This document shows, in pieces, positions 21,846 to 32,827 of a DNA stretch of 64,000 bases; position 1 is the stretch's first letter, and each line of letters opens with the position of its first letter. This DNA comes from Cristatella mucedo (lineage: Eukaryota > Bryozoa > Phylactolaemata > Cristatellidae). The stretch spans positions 1 to 64,000 of the forward strand of contig WPIO01000002.1 in the NCBI GenBank assembly GCA_009760855.2. The letters are read 5' to 3'. The position numbers and the translations under genes were made by a program. The notes below the pieces were generated by a model that saw only the letters and a list, made by a program, of their open reading frames with translations, was not told the DNA's origin and did no database searches.

Positions 21846-22591
21846 TGCTTCCTCTCCACCATTTGGAAATGACGTGTCAAGGCAGAGGTTTTTTGTAAGG
21901 CGCAGTAACTCGCCAATACCTGCGAGCAGTGGAATGCATGCGTTACAACTCTTGTACTTAGCATAAAAATGGCAAATTTAAATCGTTATTTAACCGAAAT
22001 CGCTCTATCGAAGCTGCTGTCGTTCTAAGTAGCAACATTAGTGGAATCTGCAGTCTCTCGGTTCCCCTCTATTCATTGGCAGCCTTTAACGCTACAGCGG
22101 TAAGTCTTGGTCTTAGCTGAGAGGCACGATGCTCGCGCCTCTCAGCTCACTTTGCCGGTCCGAATAATGCAGAAGACAAACCTTTATTGCCCACTGGAAG
22201 CAGTGGCGACAGGAGTGAAGGCTATTCTGTCGCCACAAGCTGAAAAATCAGCTAAACGTGACTTTAAAAAAATAAATAAGGCATAGAGCTTGCCAGTCAG
22301 CAGCACGATAAGGGTATCACAGCCTATAAAGATAAGAGTATGCCATATCGCTGTGGGGAGTTGATAAAATGACCTCTGAAGCAGTTTGGGAAAATCGTAC
22401 CGGCTTAGTTATTTCGACCTACTTTCTCGAGATTGAAAAAATATTTATTCAAAAGATGAGGCTCTTGACAGGTTTGAATCGTACTTGTCCATCCGAGACC
22501 TATCCGGTGTCGACTGTAGGCCCGATGTCCGTATAAAAACTCGGTCACTTTTGAAGTATTATGGTCTCGGTTACTTGTGGTTTTTCACATA
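21846..22591. other. No recognised gene; SINE remnant
   Basis: The plus-strand piece 22163-22262 matches the SINE body (ggcgacaggagtgaaggcta region). The remainder shows no gene. Confidence 0.4.
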
Positions 22592-23040
22592 CAGTCAACA
22601 CCCCACCCCACTTACGACGGCTCGATTTACGAAAGTTTGGAGGTCCGAACTCAACAAAAAAAAATCGAAAACCAAAATGTATCCAAGAAAACTTTCAAAA
22701 TCTATCTACCAGCGACGGAGTTTGGAGAAAGAGGGAGTTGATGATCCTCAAGCAATATTTTCCAACTCTTCCTCTTCTTTCTACTCCCGATAGCATTTAA
22801 TGTACAGCACTGTAACAACCAGTTTCTGTATGTCCAAAAATACTCCACATATGGTATGTAAATATAACCTTTTTTACTTGTTCTTCGTAGATATATATTC
22901 GTAAAAAATTCATTCGTTTACCTCTCAGTCTTCATCAGAATACATCATAATCGAATGTATCGTATACCAATCTCGAGGGACGAAAATTTGACAGGTTTTC
23001 CGGTCCTTATGCATTTCGTAAGTCGGAGAGGGGCTGAATG
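22592..23040. mobile_element. Non-autonomous pogo/Tigger-like element
   Basis: The left end reads cagtcaacaccccaccccac followed by ttacgac. The reverse complement of the right end reads cattcagcccctctccgact followed by tacga. Both ends are flanked by TA (22590-22591 and 23041-23042), the target-site duplication used by Tc1/mariner/pogo elements. Termini of the CAGT-plus-cttacga kind are known from Tigger-like elements. At 449 bp there is no room for a transposase, so this is a MITE. Confidence 0.7.
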
Positions 23041-23042
23041 TA

Positions 23043-23534
23043 TAACAGCGCCACTCAAACATAATTTACCATCATGACTTTAGCTATCACTTCAGAGTTG
23101 ACGACTCCCAGCAGTATGTATCACTCAAATCCCGAGTATCAGCGGCGGATCATGGTAAACTCGACTTCTGTCTTACGACTGTTAGGTTCTACATGTCAGC
23201 AAACTTTCTCAGTCAAAATATGGAACCAAACGCTTCCTCAAATTTTAAAATGAGAATCAGCCGTTAATTCAAAACTTGAGCATTTGCAATGGCTGTCCGG
23301 GGAACTTCCTTCCACAATGCTCACGATCGCTCTTAAACCGAAAATGCAGGACCCGTGTATTTGATGGGCATTGCAGGTACACAAATTCCATATGAACTCA
23401 CAATTCACGCACAATGGCTATCCATCTTTCTTACACAATTCTATTTTCACAATGGTGAAGACGGAGACGCGATATTAATTTATCGGTAAGCATACTGAGT
23501 CAATATATAAGCAGACAGAATTAAATAATGAAAA
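23043..23534. other. No recognised gene
   Basis: Nothing supported. It lies upstream of the short ORF at 23535. Confidence 0.4.
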
Positions 23535-23654
23535 ATGTCTCAAGTTTTCAAACCTCCAAAGTCCATCGTGTTCCATCGAGGCAAACTGGTTCCTGTTGAA
23601 TTTAAAGATTTGCAAGTCACCATGCCTACAGAAGAAGACCTCGAGGTATTATAA
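23535..23654 (+). CDS. Short protein-like ORF or first exon
   Basis: The frame starts at ATG in a good context (aaaaATGt) and encodes 39 residues beginning MSQVFKPPKSIVFHRGKL and ending PTEEDLEVL. The composition looks like a real soluble protein, unlike the low-complexity frames around it. A possible donor, GAG|GTATTA, lies at 23645/23646, so this may be a first coding exon whose frame reaches a stop just inside the intron. No following exon was found before the convergent ACSBG 3' end at 25167. I do not recognise the family. It could also be a small independent peptide gene or a fragment of a mobile element. Confidence 0.4.
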   Translation: MSQVFKPPKSIVFHRGKLVPVEFKDLQVTMPTEEDLEVL

Positions 23655-23742
23655 ACTCCAGAGCTAAGTAACTACATATCAAGAATTTGTTAATTGTCGA
23701 ACCCCTATAATAAGCTGGGGCTTTTAGTTAATCCATCCGGCA

Positions 23743-23925
23743 TAGCTCCGTGATGGCACACTAGGTAAGACGGTTGCTTTTCATGGCCTCGGTCCCGAAG
23801 TCGTGAATTTGAATCCTGCAGTGCGATATCCTTTATTGCAGCTGCAAGCGGTGGTGATAGCTGTAGAGGCTCTTTAGTAGCTATAACAAAGAGGCTGTTG
23901 AATCAGCTAGTCACTGACGGAAAGT
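23743..23925 (+). mobile_element. tRNA-derived SINE
   Basis: Head ccgtgatggcacactaggta followed by aagacggttgctttt, a diverged B box (aatttgaatcc) and the body gctgcaagcggtggtgatag. Ends near aggctgttgaatcagctag. Confidence 0.8.
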
Positions 23926-23974
23926 CAACATCAACTCCGGTGTGCTAAATTGAGTACTAAAAATAAATGAAAAA

Positions 23975-24055
23975 ATGTAATTCATTTTATACAGCGCCCT
24001 AAGAGAACTTGAGATCTATTCAGGCGTTTCACATGTGCAACGAGGCTCGACCCGA
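23975..24055 (-). mobile_element. LINE-A-related 3' tail
   Basis: Minus strand: gtgaaacgcctgaatagatc, then the loop and gcgctgtataaaatgaatt. Another short tail of the same kind lies at about 24475-24520 (minus). Confidence 0.55.
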
Positions 24056-25148
24056 CTTTGATCATCAAATACATGCATCTTGATCTTACTTGAACGTGAG
24101 CACCCTAACCACTGGGCAAATCAGCGACGGTACAGCAATGATTACTACCAAATGGGGAAGATAATTTGCTAAGTTGCATATGCAGCAGCAACGTGCACTC
24201 TCATAGCTAAAATTGAGCGAGGCTGAAATGCTAGAGCTTCGCCTAACTATGAACCTAAACGGTTTTTCAGAGGGTGGCCACCGAGGCTATTCACAAGCTT
24301 TTGCTCTATGCACCGTTTGGGTCCCGTTTGCCATCGCCCGAAGTTACGACTGGCGTTTTCCAGCATCCACTGGGACCAGCTGTGTTGGCCTGCTGGAAAG
24401 CAGGTGGAGTGAGCATGACCGACCAGAAGCTGTACTTGCCTTTGTAAAGCGATGCTCATGCATGCATAAAAAAGTTCATTAAACTATTTCATTTGTATAG
24501 CGCCTTAACAGAACTTGCAAGGACCTTGGTGTTAGTAGTTATAGTACTAGTTCCTCCAACGTAGCTTTAGCAGCAGCTGACTCTGCAGCCAAGCTCAAAC
24601 AAAGGGAAATTAAATACATGTTAACACATCATCGCTAGGGCTACGGTACACTACAGAACCTCTATCCGTTGCTCTAGAGCCGTTGCTTTGCCGGCAGCAG
24701 AGACCTGGGAAAAGCCAGCTCGACCAGTCATGTTTCCACACCAAAAACCAAAGCACCTTAAGATGTGGTCAGGAGATTACAAAATATCCAAACTTTAATG
24801 CAAACGAGTTTTACAGATACCTGTTGACCTACACGAGACTTAGCAGCATAGCCCATCATGCATCATTAATAAGCCAAATATCAAGTCCTCGTTAAGTTGA
24901 TCAGTCAGGCAACGGCTCGAGGTCGAGCAGATGTCCTATCTATCCGGAATGTTTGGGCTCATGGCAAATTTGTGGTCAAACCATGTACGCACTACAGCAG
25001 CTGGTGCGATCAGAATCAAAACGAGCGAGCAGTGAGTACAGCCGAGAGTTTCATACAGCAAAGTTATTTTGTTGTAAATGCAAGCAAAACCGTTTAGTTG
25101 TTGCTCCTCCTTAATCACAAAGCTAAAGTCCACCAGGCAGGCAGTAGG
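24056..25148. other. No recognised gene; ACSBG downstream region
   Basis: Lies downstream of the ACSBG stop codon on the minus strand and should contain its 3' UTR. No clear AATAAA was found close to the stop. An 89-codon plus-strand frame (24213-24482) begins in a repeat that resembles 9888-9975. Confidence 0.4.
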
Positions 25149-25149
25149 A

Positions 25150-25166
25150 TCGACAGGCACTGTCGA
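25150..25166 (-). promoter_or_regulatory. Perfect hairpin abutting the ACSBG stop codon
   Basis: Directly after the stop (25169-25167) the sequence TCGACAG-TGC-CTGTCGA forms a 7-bp perfect stem with a 3-nt loop, extendable by one pair into the stop codon. A role is not known; it may be chance. Confidence 0.4.
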
Positions 25167-25255
25167 TTACTCGGCACCGTCGCCGGCATACAGACTATCA
25201 ATGATTTCTCTGTACTGTGCATCGACCACGTTTCGTTTCAACTTTAGGGTGGGTC
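25167..25255 (-). CDS. ACSBG: ACSBG exon 14 (last), stop codon
   Basis: Acceptor ttcttcttacag at 25256. The exon begins with 2 nt completing a glycine, then PTLKLKRNVVDAQYREIIDS and a short tail ending GDGAE before TAA. It holds the conserved GPT(L/M)KLKR of the family C terminus. Confidence 0.93.
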
Positions 25256-28200
25256 CTGTAAGAAGAAACCGTGTCAATTGTAATACTAAGCTGCATCATC
25301 GACATTGACACTATAAACAATAATCAAGCTGCCGAGCTTATTTTCTAGTAAAGGGCTATAGAGTATGGGATATTGATAAGCCTGTACACTAGCCAATGAG
25401 CATACAGCATGAGAGAGCACTTGACTATCAAACTTTGCTCCCAGAGCATAAGGCCTCAGGCGAGTGTCATGCAAAAAGCGATTGGATGTCGAAGCATCAG
25501 GCAGAGCCTTCTCTAAGATGGGAATCGGTTTAAGATCCCTCTATGGCAGTGCTCTGTGGGACTAGGGCTCGATCACCGACCAGGCGAAAGGGATGCAGTT
25601 ACAAAAAGCCGTTTGCCGGGCATGCATGCCCAATCTAAGCTCTGCCATCATGTGTGCTTTAGTGCCAGACAGGCAAGCAAATAGACCCAAGCAGCAATGC
25701 AGGTGCCGCTGGAAGAACCAAATAGGGCCAAGGAAGAACCAAATAGGGCCAAGGAAGAGCCAAACGGCAGAGACGAACACAGCCAGCAAAACGAGTATTA
25801 AAATAGTAATGATGTCGTTAGTATAGCACCCAAAGAGAACTTTATCTCTATCCATGTGTTTACAACTTACATTGCAAGAGAATCTATACCAAAGGGTTAG
25901 TGACATGCATGGTATCAAATGCAAACACGTATCTTGTTTAGGGCCAACACACTAGAAAAAATTTGGAAGACACTCGTGACCTCGAGTTTGTAAGACTTCT
26001 GGCTAGTATTTTGCACTGAATCATGCACATGAACGCATGCGATGACACCGGAAAGCACACTGCAAACAAACAAATAGACAAAGACACGTTCAATGGGCAA
26101 AGAACAAAAGCTGAGTGGAACCGACGAGTCTTCAGCTGAGAAATAAACAATGCAAGGTCATTGCAAAAAAACGACGGTAACATAAAGCAAGTTTCTAGAC
26201 TTTCGATTCATAGGAGCTAAAGGCTCGACAGAAGAAGATTTCGATCTATCTAGTGCAAGGGACGGTGAGATGGCTCGACACTGACGAGCAGCTAGTTCGA
26301 GAGCACGTGACTGGAGGGGCAATGAGGTCGAATAGGTAGGCTGGTGCAAGTGAGTGAAGCGACCTGCATGCATGCCACACTGGGGATTTTAAAATCGATT
26401 CGATTCTTGCCAGCAGAGCCAGCTAAGCTCAGAGACAGAAGCTGCGTGCTTTGGCGGCCACGCTTTTAAAGACAGTCAGAACAGACAGGCTGCTGAGTTC
26501 TTCACCAGCTGCAGATGATTATGGGTAAAGGTCGAAAGTCTTGAATGAAGAGAGTTGCTATAATCTAGATGCGATGTCACAAAACCATGAACTAGTTTGA
26601 CTGTCGTACCCTTATGTAAGCAGGCCTTAGCTTAAAGTAGATCGATTAGACAGTTATGGAAATGAGCTCTCCTCTAATGGCAAGTCGTTTTGGAATAGTG
26701 CCCTTAGATTACGGGCAGACGCGACTGGAGTGACGCTAGCTAAACCAATCTTGGCAAGGACGTACCCCAAGCAGCGCTAACCATCTCTCTTCGACACGCA
26801 GCATCAGCCTAACAACATAAGCAGCCACCGTTGCCGCAGTCGCTGTCACCAGGGCAATCAGCAATCGGTGCTCACCAAGCTCTCCTCCAGCTACCGAGAA
26901 GTCCTTGGAGAGAATGAAGAACTTCTGCAGCTTCTTTGCACGCGACTCTGACTGCTCGTTTGCCTTGTCGATGCCTGACTGTATGGCTTTGTTAACCAAT
27001 TTGTCCTTGTTGCCTGCCAGCTCACTGACAGTTGTCGCCTGACTGCCAAGCTGCTTGCACCACTCCTTCGTCTCGACAGTCAGTGCATCACGTGGTTCCT
27101 GTGAGTCGGGATCCACCTCACTCTACAAACAGGACGTGGTAACTTAACTGTATGCATAATTTACTGTAGGACACGGTAATTTATATGCAGAAAATCTTAC
27201 TTTCAGGCATATTAATATCGAGAGAAACTTCTTCCGGTCACCGATTACCATACAGTTGTTGACGACAGGCAGGGCAGCTTTGACAGCATCTTCGATGGGA
27301 ACAGGAGCAACATTCTCACCACCCGCAGTAATGAGCAGCTCTGCAAAGACGGTGGGGCAACAGTTGCAAAAATAAAATGCCGACAGAGAGGCTGACATCA
27401 AAATCTAACATGGCGGCAACAGCAAAGACTGATTAGCAAAGGGTCCCACAGCCCACCACAACAGACTCTTCCTGTTTCTCTCCCCTCCCTCTCTCTCTCT
27501 CCAATGTATCTTCTATTTCTTTGTCAAGCAGCATTTCTTGCATAGAAAAGCAGACCTAGTAACCAGGCTAACTGCTTCTGCATGCCTCCACTTGCATGCT
27601 TCCACCTTACCAATGCCTCTATGTACGCTTCCTTTCGTTTTCTTTATGTCGCTTACTCTCTGGTCATCGGCCGGTAATTATCTACTCTCAATCTCGGTTT
27701 CAGTCTTATTTAAGTGGGTGAGCACATTTCGGTGCTCACGGAGCCATTACATAAGCAAGCACTGCTCTCACTTAGTTCCCTAGATAAGCAACAGCAAGTA
27801 CGACAATAAACAACTCTTGCCAAATTCTCTCCAAATAGCCTTTTGGGGCACCTCAGTGCGACTGCTTCTATTGGATTACAGCCGAATGTAACATTCGTGT
27901 CTGGCACCATCACACCTGGCGATCCTTTAAGTGAACAAGCCGATCGTTTTTCTAGCTTCTTTTTGTCTACACGATTGAAAAAATCAGAGTTCACTTCAAA
28001 GGCAAAGTCCTCTCGGGGGCCTTCATCTTACATTTGTTGGTCTTCCCCAATGTCCACCTTTAATCCTGTCCATGCTGCCCAGATCTCGAAGTTTATCTCC
28101 CAGTGTAAGTAGACAACAAACATTCTAGACCAGGTACCAACTATCCTCCCTCTGATATGCCCAGGTTTCCTGCTGCCCAGCACAACGAATAATGAATGCG

Positions 28201-31200
28201 TGACTGACTAACCATCGATCCAAGCATCTTTCAAGGCAGATACTGTCAGGCCAGTGCCTAGAAAAAGATCGAGTTATCTGAGGGCACTTTATCAAGTGCA
28301 CTATTATTACTAATTAAGAACTCGATAGTAGACCAGGAGAACTTAAGCAACTTCAACCTAGTCTCCACACTGCCGTTCCTCTCAAAGTCACTAGCACGAG
28401 TGGCGGTGGGCCAGTTTAACTCTTATATTGAAACTACAAACATAGCAAGTTCCAATCAGGTAATAGAGCAAATCACTCCACAAAGTCAGTACTGCTGAAT
28501 GCATATAACGACCTTCTCAGGAATGCTACTTCGGTAGTCAATCTGCTAGTTCTGCCAGATCCCTCGGCAGCTTTCGATACCATTGATCACCGAATCCTTG
28601 AGCACCAGTCTTCCTGCCAAGGAATCACAGCACAATGTTGAGTTGGTTCAATTACTATCTGAAGGGGTAACTCAGAGAGTACATGTAGGTGGAAAACATT
28701 CATCCAGTGAGCCCTTTGACATATGGGACACCCCAGGGATCCATTTTAGGTCCACTCCTTTTCAGCGTATACTCTCCCGATGTCATCGCCGAGCACTATC
28801 TAGGCTGTAATTGTCATGCAGACGACAGGACGCAGCACTACTTGTGCTTAGATCCTTCACTGTCTTCCAGCAGATCAACTGCTCTCAGCTCTGTAACAGC
28901 ATCCATTGCTGACATTTTGCGCTCGAACGTCACCAAGCTTTCTGAAACTGAATGACAATAAAATCAACATACGGGCAAACCTCGAGTTACTAAGAAACTG
29001 GAAAGCCCGACTTTCCAAATCGGCTCAGCAGGCATATCTCCAGTAGTCTCTACCCGGAATCTGGGTGTCCTCTTCCAAAATGATTGTCCCGAGATGAGCA
29101 CAGGAACTCCACAGTACTAGCATTATTATTACTGTCACTTTTTCGGCAAGTGAGGTTATACAGTAGAGGTAGAGGGCAGTCAGTGTGGCATAGAGCTGGC
29201 ACAGAAATCGCGCAGCCACATGCCTTTGATGCGTCCAGTTATATATATGTAGTCATCCTTGTCGATTTTCCCAATGTCACCGGAGCAAAGCCTGAAATCT
29301 GCATCGAACGTCTGCTTCGTCTTCTCCTCCTCGTTGATATAGCCCATGAACACGTTTCGACCGTCCATGCAAATCTGGCGAGGGGACCAACAAAAGGGGG
29401 TAATGCTGGCGTCACGGCCTGCAAGCAACCTTGCCAAGTAGACGAACGCGATAGCAACGACCGATAGCGAACTGCTTGCATCAACCCCCCCCCCTTCTCC
29501 GGAGGACGACGACAAGGCAGGCCGCTCTTTTGGCCAGCTGTCGCTGTCGTGGAATCTGGCCTATCCGGCGGCTGAGCGCAAGACCCTCCTACATCGCGAC
29601 AGACCTCAGCCCAGCTATGCAGGGAAATGAGAGTGCGTGTGGGCGCGAGCTACCTCGCCATTGCCATCTTTGTCGACATTGCTGAGCACTGTACTCATTC
29701 CAGTCAGTGTCTTGCCCACACTGCCGATGCGCCAAAGCAGTCTGTCGGCTGTGAAGAGGCCGACGGTTTGCGGCCCTGAAAGACGAGTAGGCGGTTCAGC
29801 CGCAAGCAGAGCACGAATGAATTGCAAAATGACAAAGCCATCTACGTATACGATTCGGTATGCATGCGACCGAAAGTGCATGCGACATGCCTCGAACACA
29901 GATGTATGCCAACTAAGGGTCAAGGTTCGACTCAAGGCTGCACGTTCACACGGTCTGTCTCGCTTCGGTCCTACTTGGGTCTTTGGGGCATGCCTGGGTC
30001 AGGCTGGGCACGACGTCTATGACTATGGAAAAATGGACGCCGACAGAGAAACTGAGCACGGTTCTACTTTTTGGGCAAGACGGCAGCCAGCCCAAATAAA
30101 CGATCAATCGTATGCCCTTGCCAAGGACACGCTTTCTTCATTGCTTTGAAAGGCGTGGCAGACGACATGACATTCGATATCGTCGGTGCATTCCCCGAGA
30201 TGCATCCCCGTTTGTGTGACACTCGGACCTCTTCACACTGGAATCAGATCATGAGGCGGTGGGTGAAAAAGGCAATCGCGACAGGCTTGGATTAACCAGA
30301 CGATGCATCTCGGATGGCCATTTCCTACCTCCCCAGCGAAAACAACTTTTCTCCGACCACTCAGTGGGTGGAGCTAGCGTAGGCAGCTAGAACAAAGCAA
30401 ACCAACCGTGTACACTTTCTACAAAGAGGAAGACCAAAGCAGGATGGACGCAGGAACCAACCGTGTAAACGCAGCTTTGGGCATAATGAATTTGCACGTG
30501 GGAGCTCTGCAGAAGAGAAGGCAGAGTATATATGCAAGCTACTCTGTCCAAGTGGCACAGGCATGCCTGATATAACGTTTCCAAAAAGCACTTGGCTAGG
30601 GCCAAGTCGGACTTCGAAGCCAGCCTAAGCTATCATTCTATCTGAAAAGCCTACGACAAGCGGCAGCACCCAACGAGCTGCAGCGAGACCAGCGTTTTGG
30701 TGAGTCTGGACAATGAATTGTAATGTGATGCTATGTAATGTATCTCCGTCTGTAACTCCACAACGCGATAAAGACTATGTGGGTGTTACACAGGAGAGTC
30801 TTGTATAGTGCACTCAGAGTCTAAGTGGCTTTCGGTACACATTCGGTACCCAATAGACTTCTCACCCAACAAAGAGAAAGTGAGAAGCATAGCTTGAGTC
30901 AGGAGAGCAGTAGAGAGAGTGAGTGGCATGGTAGTAGCAACTTAGGACGGCTGATAAGGCTGTGCCATAGTCGGCAGCAGGAGAGAGTTGTCGTTACATA
31001 AGAATCGTGGAAATGAGTTCCACAGTCTAGAGCCTGCAGAGCAAAAGCTTCTGCTGCCAACGGTCTTTAAGCAGAGGAATGGAACGCTACTGGTGCAGCA
31101 GTTTAGCTAGATATGGAGGAGCCAAGCTGTGGCGGGCCTTGTGGGTCAGCGTAAAAAGTTTGCTCTGTATCCGCTGATCAATCGGCAGCCATCCTAGCTC

Positions 31201-32765
31201 TTTCAGCAAAGGAGACACGCATTCAAACCTGAGTGATTTATAAACCAGCCTTGCAGCCACATTTATCGCCAGCTGCAGTGGCCTAGTGGCTTTTTCGGTA
31301 GCCCAGCCAAATGGGAATTACAAAAATCTAGCTGAGGCAGAACCAAGTAGCAAGTTTTTACCTTTTTAGCAAGTAGTTACCTTTTTTGAGCACCCGCTAT
31401 CACTGCTGCTATTAGACAGCCCACGTGGTGCTCAGGCTGGCTCACTCATTGAAACCACTGGTCGCCTAGACTGGCATTTCCTGTGCTCGTCGACAGGAGA
31501 GAACGCTAAGCCATCGCACTATCACTGCCGTATCGGGAAAAGCTTCCAGCTTTCTCGATTTAGGTTATGTTACATAAGAGGCAACGGTATGATGGGTCAC
31601 GTGGGGAGCCGGAGAGGCACGGGTCTTAGCCCAGGAGGTAAGGTGCTTGCTCTTCACGACACCGAATCTAGATTCGAGTCCTGCAGTGGGCGATCCTTGA
31701 TTGCCCACTGTGTGGAGGAGCTGTGTTACAGAGATACAAATATGACAGCTGTTACACAGTTAAAGATCTTAAAGAAATTCAAGAACGCGTATATGCTGAG
31801 GCCTTAGCAAACACCATAGCTGCCCAAGCTCGACAGAATCACTCGGCATGGGCCCAAGTACACTGCTTACGTCATCCCCTTCCCACAGGAGTTGGTGGGG
31901 GAAAGCCAACCACGCCCACCTTACAATGCTGCTGACAGTTACGGTAGGGGACAAGAACCCGTAACGGCAGCATGCAGCTTGGTGGATACCTGTGGACTCG
32001 CTCATCCCGTACACTTCCGTTATCGGTATGTAGAGGCTGGCGAAGAACTGCAGCGTGTCCATGGAGATGGGCGCAGCACCAGAGATGCAGAAGCGACACC
32101 GATCCAGGCCCAGCTGTTCGCGTACTTTCCGGAACACGACGGCATTGGCAATTGTCCAACCAAACGGTACGCTGCCTCTGCACGGCCAAGTGGTTCGCTG
32201 CATGCTGCGCCTGGACCGTCGACGGCTCGCCCGGCAGAAAATGGGAGGCTGCCTCTCGCATGAGGTCCTACACCTGCAGCAGCAGCAGCAGCAGTAGAGC
32301 TTACCCGTTCTGCAGGCTTGCACAGCCTCTCGCACCAATGTCCCTGGCCCAGGAAGCTATCATGCGGCGAACGACAGACGACTGCCTGCCCACAGCCTTC
32401 ATCTTCTCTTCTATCTTCTCCCACACTCGAGGCACACCCATAAAGCCTGTGGGTCGTACCTCCTGCAGCGTCTTCACCAGGGATCCCTGCAAATCGAGCG
32501 GCAAAGCATTCACAAGCTTGCTACAGCCGAAGTGCTCGAGTTAGAGGGAAGAGATTCACAATCACATAAACAAACATTAAAACTTCTACAGCATTTGTGA
32601 TTATCTCAACAATTTCACAATAATAAGCTTTTAGGGTCAAGAACCTCATTCTCTATTGTTACCTCCTTGGCATTCAAAATTTGCTATCCTGACCAGGGGT
32701 GGGTCTCCTGAGCCAGCGAGCAGAACTAGTGACAAGAAATAAAACCTCCCCTAGTGTAATGTCCG

Positions 32766-32827
<62 letters not shown>

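Noticed and set aside
31872-32261. Several alternative frames on both strands over ACSBG exon 9
   Set aside because: They are shadows of the GC-rich coding exon; only one frame matches the family.
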